In this document: positions 14,922 to 22,566 of the stretch, piece by piece
Layout of the letters: each line of letters begins with the position of its first letter
How positions within the stretch are numbered: position 1 is the first letter of the stretch
Source: an uncultured bacterium
Lineage (GTDB): Bacteria > Verrucomicrobiota > Lentisphaeria > Oligosphaerales > Oligosphaeraceae
Reading direction: 5' to 3'
DNA length: 34,744 nt
Assembly (NCBI GenBank): GCA_902776645.1
Contig: CACYQT010000033.1
Location: 1-34,744 of the forward strand
Program-made: the position numbers and the translations under genes
Notes under the pieces: model-generated
Databases searched by the model: none
What the model was told of the DNA's origin: nothing
The model's input: the letters and a program-made list of their open reading frames with translations, nothing else

Positions 14922-15194
14922 TTATCTCTTCAATTCCCGCAAGGCTTCTTCCACATCATAAGCTTTCGCAGTGGGATCATGGGCGATACGGCGTGCTTCT
15001 TTAATGGCTTCCAACGTTTCCGCATTGGGGATTTCCTCCGTGATGGCGAAGGGAATGCCACGCACGCGAAGCGATTGGCTTATGAAAATATTCAGTGCCG
15101 TTGTGAGACTCATTCCAAGATTGCGGAAGAGTTCTTCCGCCTCGCGTTTTTTATCTGTGTCTATGCGGATGCTAAGGTTCGTAGTGGTGGGCAT
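14922..15194 (-). CDS. RelB/DinJ-family antitoxin without a visible toxin
   Basis: A 90-residue antitoxin of the RelB/DinJ family. The N-terminal ribbon-helix-helix segment TTTNLSIRIDTDKKREAEEL (residues 3-22) and the helix MSLTTALNIFI (28-38) are typical of DNA-binding, dimer-forming DinJ. The C-terminal part, rich in Glu and Arg, would wrap a RelE/YafQ-type RNase. No toxin follows: 4 bp after the stop the CTAG array and the convergent GH16 gene begin, and upstream is a promoter region. It is therefore an orphan or solitary antitoxin, or a stand-alone regulator. It has a clear AGGAG (15201-15205) and its own promoter. Confidence 0.85.
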   Translation of the reverse strand: MPTTTNLSIRIDTDKKREAEELFRNLGMSLTTALNIFISQSLRVRGIPFAITEEIPNAETLEAIKEARRIAHDPTAKAYDVEEALRELKR

Positions 15195-15223
15195 GGCAGT
15201 CTCCTATGGTTTATTGGTATAAT

Positions 15224-15251
15224 ATTATATATTAATTGTATGAATTTGCAA
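15224..15251 (-). promoter_or_regulatory. Promoter of the dinJ-like gene
   Basis: Minus-strand TTGCAA (15246-15251) and consensus TATAAT (15224-15229) are spaced by 16 bp, about 30 bp upstream of the ATG at 15194. The AT-rich palindromic stretch around the -10 could be an autoregulatory site. Confidence 0.7.
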
Positions 15252-15301
15252 GAAAAATTCTGTGCAAATGCTATGCTTTTTCTCTTCCTGTTATGCAAAA
15301 G

Positions 15302-15336
15302 AAAAAGCCACGCCATTTGGGTGAATGGCGTGGCTT
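15302..15336 (-). terminator. Terminator of the sugar ABC transporter operon
   Basis: Perfect 13-bp stem AAGCCACGCCATT/AATGGCGTGGCTT (15305-15317 with 15324-15336), 6-nt loop, followed on the minus strand by TTTTT (15306-15302). It lies 23 bp after the permease stop. Confidence 0.93.
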
Positions 15337-15359
15337 GGTGATTGGTATTTTCTAGTTTA

Positions 15360-16379
15360 TCAAGATGTCGCTTCTTTCTTCTGGATCAACACGGCGACGA
15401 CAACGATGAAGCCTTTGAAGGCTTCGCAGAGGAACGGATTGACGCCGACGAGATTCAGCAGGTTGTTCATGACGCCGATGATGAGCACGCCGAGCATCGT
15501 GCCGATGATGGAGCCGCGGCCGCCGGCCATGCGGGTGCCGCCGACGATGACGGCGGCGATGGCGTCCATTTCATAGCCGGCGCCGGCGTTGGCGTAGTCC
15601 ATCGAACCGATTCGGCTGATGTTGATGATGGTCGCCATGGCGACGAGCGCGCCGGTGATCGTGTATACCCAGCGTTTGACGGCTTTCACGTTGATGCCCG
15701 TCAGTTTCGCGGCCTTTTCGTTGGAGCCGACGGCGATGACGTGGTTGCCGAAGACCGTCTTCTTGGAGATGACGTAGAGGAAGGCGGCGATGAGAATCCA
15801 GTAGATGATCGGCATGATCATGTAGCGGCCGAAACGGAGGCTTGTGAAGGCCAGAAACTCCTGCGGGAAGACGGGGGCCTTGCCCTGCATGAAGTACTGT
15901 GTCACGGAGCGGAAGACTTTCATCGTGCCGAGCGTGACAATGAAGGGCGGGATGCCGCCGTCGGCCACGAGCACGCCGTTGAGGGCGCCGAGCAGGGCGC
16001 CGAAGAGGATGACGAGAACGAAGGCGATGATGAAGGCCAGCCATCCCGTGATGTGCATCTGCGTCAGCCAGCCTGCGGCGGAGCTGTCCGTCAGCAGGAG
16101 GAAGAGGGCGCCGGTCATGGCGAGCGTGGAGCCGACGGCCAGATCGATGCCGCCGGAGATGATGATGAACGCCATGCCGAGGGAGACGATGCCGACGGAC
16201 GCGTTGTTGCGCAGGACGTTGATCCAGTTGACGCAGAAGGACGTCCACCATGCGCCGAAGGAGTTGTAGTCGGTGCCCAAGGCGAGCGTCTGGAGGATGA
16301 TCATGACCAGCAGGGCGAGTGTCGTGCTGAACAGCGGATTGGTGTTCCACTGTGTTTTAAACCATTTGAGGAATTTCAT
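15360..16379 (-). CDS. Sugar ABC transporter permease, RbsC/BPD_transp_2 family
   Basis: A 339-residue inner-membrane permease of the ribose/galactose/xylose-type importer family. About eight to ten hydrophobic segments are visible, beginning with TTLALLVMIILQTLAL (about 19-34). The family hallmarks are GMAFIIISGGIDLAVGSTLAMTG, best read as GMAFIIISGGIDLAVGS (about 69-85), GIPPFIVTLGTM (about 142-153), and the late cytoplasmic loop AVIVGGTRMAGGRGSIIGT (about 283-301), which contacts the ATPase. It is the last gene of the operon, 54 bp after the ATPase gene; that spacer contains the palindrome TTCCGCC-GT-GGCGGAA (16406-16421). The sugar cannot be named from sequence. Confidence 0.93.
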   Translation of the reverse strand: MKFLKWFKTQWNTNPLFSTTLALLVMIILQTLALGTDYNSFGAWWTSFCVNWINVLRNNASVGIVSLGMAFIIISGGIDLAVGSTLAMTGALFLLLTDSSAAGWLTQMHITGWLAFIIAFVLVILFGALLGALNGVLVADGGIPPFIVTLGTMKVFRSVTQYFMQGKAPVFPQEFLAFTSLRFGRYMIMPIIYWILIAAFLYVISKKTVFGNHVIAVGSNEKAAKLTGINVKAVKRWVYTITGALVAMATIINISRIGSMDYANAGAGYEMDAIAAVIVGGTRMAGGRGSIIGTMLGVLIIGVMNNLLNLVGVNPFLCEAFKGFIVVVAVLIQKKEATS

Positions 16380-16433
16380 GTCGTGTCGTTGAAAAAATGG
16401 ATTGGTTCCGCCGTGGCGGAAGGTGGATGGATT

Positions 16434-17921
16434 CTATATTAAATTGGCTCCTGTGGCGAGCTTCATGATTTCCTGTTCATTGAGTGCGTCGCCCGAAAGT
16501 TCGCCGGCGATCTTGCCGTGGAACATGACGAGCGTGCGTTCGCAGAGGCGGACGATTTCCTGCCCTTCGCCTGAAAGGACGATGATGGCGACGCCGCTTT
16601 GGGCGATTTTCTTGACGATTTCGTAGATCTCCTGCTTGGCGCCGATATCGACGCCCTGCGTGGGATTGTCGAGAATCAGGACCTGCGGTTTCGTATTGAT
16701 CCAGCGGGCGAGGATGACCTTCTGCTGGTTTCCGCCGGAAAGCGTTGTGATCAAGTCGTTTTCGTCTGCGTATTTGATATGGAAGTCCGCGGCGTGCGTT
16801 GCGAAATCGTCATGCTGCGGGCCGTTTTGGAGGAGGAAGAATTTGCAGTAGCGTTTCAGCGTGGCGAGGGTGCCGTTGGTTTTGACGCTAAGGTCTGGGA
16901 TGATGGCGTTTTCCTTGCGGTTGCTGGGCACGTAGGCGATGCGTTTTTTCCGCGCGGCGGTTGTGCTTTTGGCGTGGTATTTTTCGCCGTTGAGGAAGAT
17001 TTCGCCCGTGTAGTCGGGCGTGTCACCGAAGATGGAGCGGAAGAGTTCGCTGCGGCCGTCTCCGAGGAGGCCTGTGAAGCCGAGAATCTCGCCTGCCTTG
17101 GCCGTGAAGGTGACGTTCTGGAAATCCTTTCCGCGGGAGAGGTTTTCGACGCGCAGGATCTCCTTGTCATGCTGCTTCGGTTCGGCTTTCTGCATGTGGG
17201 CGAGCTCGCGGCCGACGATGAGTTCGGAGAGCGTCTGCGTCTCAACGTCCTTCATGTCGCCTTCGGCGACTTTCCATCCGTTGCGGAGCACGACGTAATG
17301 CGTGCACAATGTCTTGACTTCGTTAAGCTTATGGGAAATGAAGATGATGTTGACGCCCTGTGAGCTGAGCTTGCGTACGAGTTCGAACAGAAGGGCGATC
17401 TCATGTTCGGCGAGGGAGGTCGTCGGTTCGTCCATGATGATGGTTTTCGCTTCGCAGAGGAGGGCGCGGGAGATTTCGACGATCTGCTTGTGGGAGGCGC
17501 CGAGGTCGCGCATATAGCTTTGTTCGTCAATGGCGATGCCGAGCGAATCGAGAATCTTGCGGGCCTGGGCGCGCATGGATTCGCGGTTGAGCCATCCGAA
17601 GGCGTTGCGTTCTTCGCGGCCGAGGAACATGTTTTCATAGACGCGCAGGTCGTTGACGGGGCTGAGCTCCTGGTGGATGAAGGCGATGCCATGGTCGATG
17701 GATTCGTTCGGGGAGTGCAGATGCACGGGCTGCCCGTCTATGACGACCTGCCCGCTGACCGGCGGGAAGAGTCCGCCGAGAATGTTCATGAGAGTCGATT
17801 TGCCGGCGCCGTTTTCGCCGAGGAGGGCGAGAATCTGGCCGTCCTGGACGGAAAACGACACGTCGTGAAGGACTTCTGTTTTACCGAACGACTTGAAAAT
17901 ATGGTCGAATTCAATCTTCAT
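16434..17921 (-). CDS. Sugar ABC transporter ATPase, RbsA type (two nucleotide-binding domains)
   Basis: A 495-residue double ATPase energising the permease from the cytoplasmic face. Domain 1 has Walker A GENGAGKST (35-43), an atypical signature LGASHKQIVEI and Walker B IIMDEPTTSL. Domain 2 has the degenerate Walker A usual for RbsA (GLLGDGRSELF), a canonical signature LSGGNQQKVILARWI and Walker B VLILDNPTQGVD near residue 418. There the catalytic glutamate position of DEPT is asparagine, so the site formed with domain 2 Walker B is probably weak or inactive. I recall the DNPTQGVD variant in related transporters. It follows the binding-protein gene by 81 bp with a strong hairpin in between, and precedes the permease. 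Confidence 0.94.
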   Translation of the reverse strand: MKIEFDHIFKSFGKTEVLHDVSFSVQDGQILALLGENGAGKSTLMNILGGLFPPVSGQVVIDGQPVHLHSPNESIDHGIAFIHQELSPVNDLRVYENMFLGREERNAFGWLNRESMRAQARKILDSLGIAIDEQSYMRDLGASHKQIVEISRALLCEAKTIIMDEPTTSLAEHEIALLFELVRKLSSQGVNIIFISHKLNEVKTLCTHYVVLRNGWKVAEGDMKDVETQTLSELIVGRELAHMQKAEPKQHDKEILRVENLSRGKDFQNVTFTAKAGEILGFTGLLGDGRSELFRSIFGDTPDYTGEIFLNGEKYHAKSTTAARKKRIAYVPSNRKENAIIPDLSVKTNGTLATLKRYCKFFLLQNGPQHDDFATHAADFHIKYADENDLITTLSGGNQQKVILARWINTKPQVLILDNPTQGVDIGAKQEIYEIVKKIAQSGVAIIVLSGEGQEIVRLCERTLVMFHGKIAGELSGDALNEQEIMKLATGANLI

Positions 17922-17943
17922 TCTTCAGAAAAATAAAACACGG

Positions 17944-17978
17944 CCGTGCGGCCCGCGTTCAAGTCGCGGGCCGCACGG
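17944..17978 (-). other. Intercistronic hairpin between binding-protein and ATPase genes
   Basis: Perfect 14-bp GC-rich stem CCGTGCGGCCCGCG/CGCGGGCCGCACGG (17944-17957 with 17965-17978) and 7-nt loop. On the minus transcript it is followed by GTGTTTTATTTTT, so it can act as a partial terminator or 3' mRNA stabiliser. Such elements keep binding protein more abundant than membrane components. Confidence 0.85.
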
Positions 17979-18002
17979 ATGCTTCCCAATGACTTTATAA
18001 GA

Positions 18003-18956
18003 TTAGTACGGGGAGTTGGCGTCGAGTTCGGCGGCGCAGTTGGTGCGGTCGACGATGCGCGTCGGGATGATCTTCTTGGGGGCAGCGTCGATGCCGTTGA
18101 CGAGATCGTAGGCGGCGTTGACGGCGTCGATGATCATGCTGGGGGCGTAGAGGGCGGACTGGATCCAGATCTCTTCGTTCTGCGGCATCATCTTGAAGTA
18201 TTCCTGGCAGCCGCCACCGCCGGTGACGACCTTGATGTCCTTGCGGCCGGCTTCCTTGATGGCCTGCAGGACGCCGATGGAGGTTTCGTCGTCCATGGAG
18301 AAGACGGCGTCGATGTGCTTGTTGGCGGTGAGGATGTCCGCGAAGTCCTTCAGACCGTCTTCACGGGTGAATTTGGTGGCGCGTTCGATGAGCTTGAGGT
18401 TGGGGGCGATCTGCTTCACGGTGTCCATGAAGCCTTTGAGGCGGAGTTCGGAGACGGAGCCGGAGGTCGGGACCGTGAGGACGGCGACGGTGGCGTCTTT
18501 GCCGACCTTTTCGACGATGTACTTCGCGGAGGCGACGCCCATGCTTTCATTGTCGCCGGACACGAGATAGATGCCGTCGGCCTTCACTTCGATATCGAAG
18601 CTGACGACTTTGATGCCGCGTTTGATGGCGGCCGCGAACGGTGCTTCCATGCCCTGCCACTGCGGGAAGGTGACGATGGCTTCTGCGCCCCAGGCTTCGA
18701 GGTCGTCCAACTGCTGCGTCATCTGTTCGGCGGACTGGCTGGTCAGGATCTTGTAGTCGATGTCGGAGAGCTGTTTGCAGCGCTGTTCGGCAAAATAGGC
18801 GACGGCGGCGACCCAGCCGTGGGTGACGGCGGGGGCGAGGATGCCGATCTTGTGTTTCGTGCCAGCGGCTGCGGCCGCGTTTCCGTCGGCCTTCTTGCAG
18901 GAGACGAGTCCCACGCACAGCATCAGTGCGCAGATGCAGGTGAAGATTTTTTTCAT
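18003..18956 (-). CDS. Sugar-binding lipoprotein of ABC transporter, RbsB-like
   Basis: A 317-residue periplasmic-binding protein of the type I (ribose/galactose) family. The N-terminus MKKIFTCICALMLCVGLVSC is a lipoprotein signal peptide with lipobox LVSC and lipidated C20, followed by an Ala-rich linker. The fold shows GILAPAVTHGWVAAVAYFAEQ (about 38 onward; shortened core GILAPAVTHGW), the interlobe region VSGDNESMG, and DAVFSMDDETSIGVLQAI in lobe 2. AAAGGAACC sits just before the ATG. It is the first gene of the SBP > ATPase > permease operon. Ligand unknown: residues lining the pocket do not match ribose or galactose binders well enough to assign. Confidence 0.93.
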   Translation of the reverse strand: MKKIFTCICALMLCVGLVSCKKADGNAAAAAGTKHKIGILAPAVTHGWVAAVAYFAEQRCKQLSDIDYKILTSQSAEQMTQQLDDLEAWGAEAIVTFPQWQGMEAPFAAAIKRGIKVVSFDIEVKADGIYLVSGDNESMGVASAKYIVEKVGKDATVAVLTVPTSGSVSELRLKGFMDTVKQIAPNLKLIERATKFTREDGLKDFADILTANKHIDAVFSMDDETSIGVLQAIKEAGRKDIKVVTGGGGCQEYFKMMPQNEEIWIQSALYAPSMIIDAVNAAYDLVNGIDAAPKKIIPTRIVDRTNCAAELDANSPY

Positions 18957-19025
18957 GATTGGTTCCTTTTTGTTGTTGTGGTTTTTTTAGACAAAAAACA
19001 TTACAAAATACAGAGCATCTACCAT

Positions 19026-19053
19026 AAGATAAAAGAAAAATCGCATCTTACAA
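19026..19053 (-). promoter_or_regulatory. Candidate promoter of the ABC transporter operon
   Basis: Minus-strand TTGTAA (19048-19053) and TATCTT (19026-19031), 16-bp spacing, about 70 bp upstream of the binding-protein ATG. Both hexamers are moderate matches. Confidence 0.4.
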
Positions 19054-19152
19054 CCCATTCGGGCGTTTTTTCGGCAAAAGAATGTGATGAAAAACGTCGA
19101 TTCGGCATGGGAAAGCGTTTTTGCACGGCCTGCGGATTTGCGCATGGCGGTT

Positions 19153-19169
19153 TTACCATATATTATAAT
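19153..19169 (+). promoter_or_regulatory. TTACCATATAT motif plus TATAAT upstream of mazG
   Basis: The 11-mer TTACCATATAT (19153-19163) abuts a consensus TATAAT (19164-19169), just before AAGGA and the mazG ATG at 19180. No good -35 is present at the usual distance. The same 11-mer occurs before two other genes. If it is the -10, the 5' UTR is nearly absent, so it may instead be a translation-initiation or regulatory motif. Confidence 0.4.
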
Positions 19170-19179
19170 AAGGAATAAG

Positions 19180-19992
19180 ATGAACCGAGAAACATCCGTA
19201 GAGAAGAAAAAGACCATGAGTGAACTGGAACGTTTTAAAAGTGTCGTCGCGAAACTGCGGGATCCCGAAACGGGCTGCCCGTGGGACAGGGTGCAGACGA
19301 TGATGTCGCTGCGCCGTTATCTGATAGAGGAGGCGGGCGAGTATCTGGACGCATTGGAGGCGGGCGATTTCGACGCCGTGAAGGATGAGATGGGCGACCT
19401 GCTCATGCAGGTGGTTTTGAACTGCCGGATCGCGGAGGAGGAGGGGAAGTTCACGCTGGAGGACGTGGCGAAATCTGAGGCGGACAAGATGATCCGCCGC
19501 CATCCGCATGTGTTCCAAGGCGTTGAACTGAAGACGGAACAGGAGCGGATCGACAGTTGGGACAAGATCAAAAAGAACGAGAAGGACGACGGCCGCCGTT
19601 CTGCGTTGGACGGCGTGGCGCGGGCCATGCCCGGGCTGTCCCGTGCGCAGAAGGTTTTGGACAAGGCGGGCCGTGTCGGCTTCGAATGGGCGGACTTCAA
19701 CGGCGCGATGGCGAAGGTGGAGGAGGAGCTTGCGGAAGTGAAGGAGGCGGCCGCGGCGGATGACGCAAAGGCCTTGGAGGAGGAGCTGGGCGATCTGCTG
19801 TTCACGGTTGTCAACCTCTGCCGTTGGAAGAATCTTCAGGCGGAGGAGGTCATCCATGGCGGCATCCGCAAATTCGTCGAGCGTTTCAAGAAAATGGAAT
19901 CGCTGATCCATGTGAAGGGCTCGACGCCGGAGGAGATGATGGAGGCTTGGAAGCAAGCGAAGGAAAGATTAAAGCCTAAAGCTGAAAGCTGA
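19180..19992 (+). CDS. mazG: MazG, nucleoside triphosphate pyrophosphohydrolase
   Basis: MazG hydrolyses NTPs to NMP and pyrophosphate and is linked to nucleotide-pool cleaning and stringent response. The 270 residues contain both all-alpha MazG repeats. The first (about residues 20-130) has GCPWDRVQT, the metal-binding pattern LIEEAGEYLDAL and DEMGDLLMQVV. The second (about 145-250) has VEEELAEVKEA and EELGDLLFTVVNLCR. Three starts are possible (19084, 19180, 19216); 19180 is chosen because AAGGA at 19170-19174 lies 5 bp upstream. The last residues LKPKAES are encoded inside a 7-bp tandem array that also supplies the stop codon, so the C-terminus has been remodelled by the repeat. It is divergent from the transporter operon. 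Confidence 0.93.
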   Translation: MNRETSVEKKKTMSELERFKSVVAKLRDPETGCPWDRVQTMMSLRRYLIEEAGEYLDALEAGDFDAVKDEMGDLLMQVVLNCRIAEEEGKFTLEDVAKSEADKMIRRHPHVFQGVELKTEQERIDSWDKIKKNEKDDGRRSALDGVARAMPGLSRAQKVLDKAGRVGFEWADFNGAMAKVEEELAEVKEAAAADDAKALEEELGDLLFTVVNLCRWKNLQAEEVIHGGIRKFVERFKKMESLIHVKGSTPEEMMEAWKQAKERLKPKAES

Positions 19993-20005
19993 AAGCGAAA
20001 TGCGT
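19964..20005. repeat. Heptamer array overlapping the 3' end of mazG
   Basis: Phased units AAAGATT, AAAGCCT, AAAGCTG, AAAGCTG, AAAGCGA, AATGCGT. The mazG TGA (19990-19992) is within the fourth to fifth unit. The array is related to the GCTGAAA/GCTAAAA types. Confidence 0.8.
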
Positions 20006-20013
20006 AAGCAGGT

Positions 20014-20072
20014 CGGGAGGGTCCCGCTCCTGCGGGAACGTTGTTCGGGAGGGTCCCGCTCCTGCGGGAACG
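20014..20072. repeat. Two copies of the 27-bp double-hairpin repeat
   Basis: Copies at 20014-20040 and 20046-20072, identical in core to 9722-9748, with CCCGC-TCCT-GCGGG and GGGA-GGG-TCCC stems. They are preceded by a heptamer array and followed by GGTGGT and a second heptamer array, the same order as at 9644-9774. Confidence 0.88.
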
Positions 20073-20073
20073 G

Positions 20074-20096
20074 TGGTTAGTGGTTAGTGTTTAGTG
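20074..20096. repeat. Heptamer array, TGGTTAG type
   Basis: Three phased units TGGTTAG, TGGTTAG, TGTTTAG and a partial TGG, directly after the hairpin pair and 32 bp before the GH38 start. The same unit class is found at 22253-22287. Confidence 0.8.
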
Positions 20097-20128
20097 GAAA
20101 ATAATCTATAAAATATAAGGAAATAATT

Positions 20129-22252
20129 ATGCTGACTGTTCATGTGATTTTCAATGCGCATCTGGATCCGATCTGGCTTTGGCCGTGGCATGCGGGCATA
20201 GACGAAGCGCTTTCGACATGCCGTTCCGCCTGCGAACGTCTGGACGCGAATCCGGACGTCTGCTTCAGCCAAGGCGAGGCGTGGGTCTATCATCAAGTCG
20301 AACGGCTTGATCCGGGCCTGTTCAAGCGGATTCGCGAACATGTCGCGGCTGGGCGTTGGGAAATCATCGGCGGCTGGTGGACGCAGCCGGACTGCAACTT
20401 CCCGGAGGAGATCGGCATCCGCCATCAGATCCAGATGGGGCATGATTATTTTCTGGACACGTTCGGCCAGTTCCCTGAGATCGGTTTCAATCCGGACTCC
20501 TTCGGCCACAACGCGAGCCTGCCGCGGATCATGAACGAATTCGGCCAGAAAAAATACGTCTTCATGCGGCCGCAAGAGCATGAGAAGACGTTGCCTGGAA
20601 GGTTGTTCCGTTGGCGCGGCGTCGGTGGCGGCGAACTGACGACATTCCGTATCGCTCGTGCCTACTGCTGCCGTGAGATGTCGAACGATTTCCTGCGTGC
20701 ATGCACGACGGAACTTCCTGAAGGAATTGAACATACGGCGTGTTTCTGCGGCGTCGGCGACCACGGCGGCGGCCCGACGGAGACGCTGATCCGCCAGATT
20801 CGCGAAATCGCCGCGGAAGCAAAAGATTTGAAGATTGTGTTCTCCACGGCGAAACGCTTCTTCGACGCGATCGCGGGGCAGGAGGACAAGCTGCCCGTCG
20901 TCGAAGGCGAACTGCAGCACCACGCCGTCGGCTGCTACACGGTCCATCGTGCGGGAAAGACGGCGTTGAAGGCTGCGACGCAACGGCTTCGGCAGGTGGA
21001 GACCGCCTTCGAAAACTATCCTGAAAGCAAGACGGATAGCGCGGCGGCCATGCTTCGCGACCATTGGCGGAATGTCGTTTTCCACCAGTTCCATGACACG
21101 CTTGGCGGCACATGCCTGCCGTCCGCCTATCGCCATGTGCAGAATGAACTTGGTGCGGCGGAGGAATGGGGCAACGCTTTGCTGAACGACGTCTTGCGTA
21201 TCCGCATGCGGCAACTGCCCGATGACGAGCATCAGCGCATCATGCTGTACAATGCGTCGGACGTTCCATACGACGGCTGGATGGAGGTCGAGCCGTGGAT
21301 GGGGCTGCGCGGCTGGCATGACGAATTCGGCGTGTTCGATGAACAGAACCAAGCTGTTCCTTTCCAGAAGATTCTGAACGAATCGCTGACGGGCGGCAAC
21401 CGTCTGGCCGTCAAAGTGAAAGTCGCGCCCGGGCAGATCATGGCGTTGCATATCGATGACAAAAAGGAGGAAAAAGCGTTTGAAGAGCCTGCGTTCACGG
21501 GAGATGCGCATTGCATGGGCAATCAGCTCGGCGCGGCTGTCGCGTTGTATCCGCCTGAAATGATGGTCGGTTCATGGAGTTTCGCGCTGCCTGATGTGCT
21601 ACTGTATCCGGACAAAAGCGACACATGGTCGCACGGCATCGACCGTTATCCGGACAAAGACGAGACGCTGCCGACGTGGGGCGTGCCGCAGGTGTTGAAC
21701 GATGGCAAGCATGTCCGCGAAATCGCGCAGCGCGGCCGCATCGGCAACAGCGATTTACTGCGCCGTTTCCGCATCTACAGCGACACGGGGGCCGTTGAAT
21801 TGCTGCTTCGCGTTGATTGGCAGGAACATAACAAAGTCCTCAAACTAGTCATGCCTGTTGAAGCAGGCGGCGACATGCGGACGGACGGCATCCCAGGCGC
21901 CCATATAGACCGTGCGCAAGACGGCGCGGAACGCCCCGTCCGCGACTGGACGATGGTCCCGCTGGACGCGGAGGAGAATTTGGCGATCGTCAGCCCTGAT
22001 GTATTCGCGTTGGACGGCACGAAAGACCGCCTGCGGCTCACGTTGCTGCGCAGTCCGCAGATGGCCCATCACGATCCGTATCCGGGCGGCCGTCTGGACG
22101 GCCGCTATTCGGACCGCGGCGAACATGACTTCCATTTCTGGTTCATGGCCGGAGCGGATGTCACGCCCGAAAAACTGGATCAGTTGGCGACGATGATGCA
22201 GCGTCCGCTCATCACGGCAGATTACACTCGCGGCATGAAGCCGGTCATGTAA
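20129..22252 (+). CDS. Alpha-mannosidase, glycoside hydrolase family 38
   Basis: Retaining alpha-mannosidase that removes alpha-linked mannose from oligosaccharides such as N-glycan fragments. The 707 residues show the GH38 zinc site and nucleophile: AHLDPIWLWPW with ligands H11 and D13, then FNPDSFGHNASLP with nucleophile and zinc ligand D123. Further family segments are GDHGGGPTE (about 213-221) and the late zinc-binding FHQFHDTLGGTCLP (about 330-343). The rest (about 400-707) is the beta-rich mannosidase C-terminal region. No signal peptide is present, suggesting cytoplasmic action on imported sugars. AAGGA at 20117-20121 sets the ATG. It opens the plus-strand carbohydrate cluster and is separated from the next gene by a 314-bp repeat island. 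Confidence 0.94.
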   Translation: MLTVHVIFNAHLDPIWLWPWHAGIDEALSTCRSACERLDANPDVCFSQGEAWVYHQVERLDPGLFKRIREHVAAGRWEIIGGWWTQPDCNFPEEIGIRHQIQMGHDYFLDTFGQFPEIGFNPDSFGHNASLPRIMNEFGQKKYVFMRPQEHEKTLPGRLFRWRGVGGGELTTFRIARAYCCREMSNDFLRACTTELPEGIEHTACFCGVGDHGGGPTETLIRQIREIAAEAKDLKIVFSTAKRFFDAIAGQEDKLPVVEGELQHHAVGCYTVHRAGKTALKAATQRLRQVETAFENYPESKTDSAAAMLRDHWRNVVFHQFHDTLGGTCLPSAYRHVQNELGAAEEWGNALLNDVLRIRMRQLPDDEHQRIMLYNASDVPYDGWMEVEPWMGLRGWHDEFGVFDEQNQAVPFQKILNESLTGGNRLAVKVKVAPGQIMALHIDDKKEEKAFEEPAFTGDAHCMGNQLGAAVALYPPEMMVGSWSFALPDVLLYPDKSDTWSHGIDRYPDKDETLPTWGVPQVLNDGKHVREIAQRGRIGNSDLLRRFRIYSDTGAVELLLRVDWQEHNKVLKLVMPVEAGGDMRTDGIPGAHIDRAQDGAERPVRDWTMVPLDAEENLAIVSPDVFALDGTKDRLRLTLLRSPQMAHHDPYPGGRLDGRYSDRGEHDFHFWFMAGADVTPEKLDQLATMMQRPLITADYTRGMKPVM

Positions 22253-22287
22253 GTGGTTAGTGATTAGTGATTAGTGGTTAGTGGTTT
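22253..22287. repeat. Heptamer array, GTGGTTA/GTGATTA type
   Basis: Five phased units GTGGTTA, GTGATTA, GTGATTA, GTGGTTA, GTGGTTT, starting at the very first base after the GH38 TAA and running into a T7 tract. Confidence 0.9.
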
Positions 22288-22291
22288 TTTT

Positions 22292-22560
22292 GAACCGCGT
22301 CGCGGTGACAGAACACAGCCGCGGGTGCAACCCACGTGATTAGAACCGCGTCGCGGTGACAGAACACAGCCGCGGGTGAAACCCACGGGAGATTAATGTT
22401 TTTTGAACCGCGTCGCGGTGACATAACACAGCCGCGGGTGCAACCCACGTGATTAGAACCGCGTCGCGGTGACAGAACACAGCCGCGGGTGCAACCCACG
22501 TGATTAGAACCGCGTCGCGGTGACAGAACACAGCCGCAGGTGCAACCCACGGGAGATTAG
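22292..22560. repeat. Five-copy tandem repeat, about 45-bp core with 6- or 17-bp linkers
   Basis: Copies start at 22292, 22343, 22405, 22456 and 22507 (spacing 51, 62, 51, 51). Each core carries two small hairpins, ACCGCG-T-CGCGGT and GGGT-GCA-ACCC, joined by GACAGAACACAGCCG. The cores differ at three or four single positions. Linkers are TGATTA (three times) or GGAGATTA plus a T-rich stretch after the second copy. The minus strand is open through the array only because 51 is a multiple of 3. Linkers are not unique, so this is not a CRISPR array. It fills the gap before the GH32/43-like gene. Confidence 0.95.
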
Positions 22561-22566
22561 TAGATC

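Noticed and set aside
22278..22550. A 90-codon minus-strand open frame encoding repeated CGCVLSPRRGSNH units
   Set aside because: The repeat period is 51 bp, a multiple of three, so the frame stays open by arithmetic; it has no ribosome binding site and simply restates the DNA repeat.
22292..22560. CRISPR array
   Set aside because: Linkers between units are 6 or 17 bp and nearly identical to each other, not unique 25-40-bp spacers, and no cas genes are nearby.
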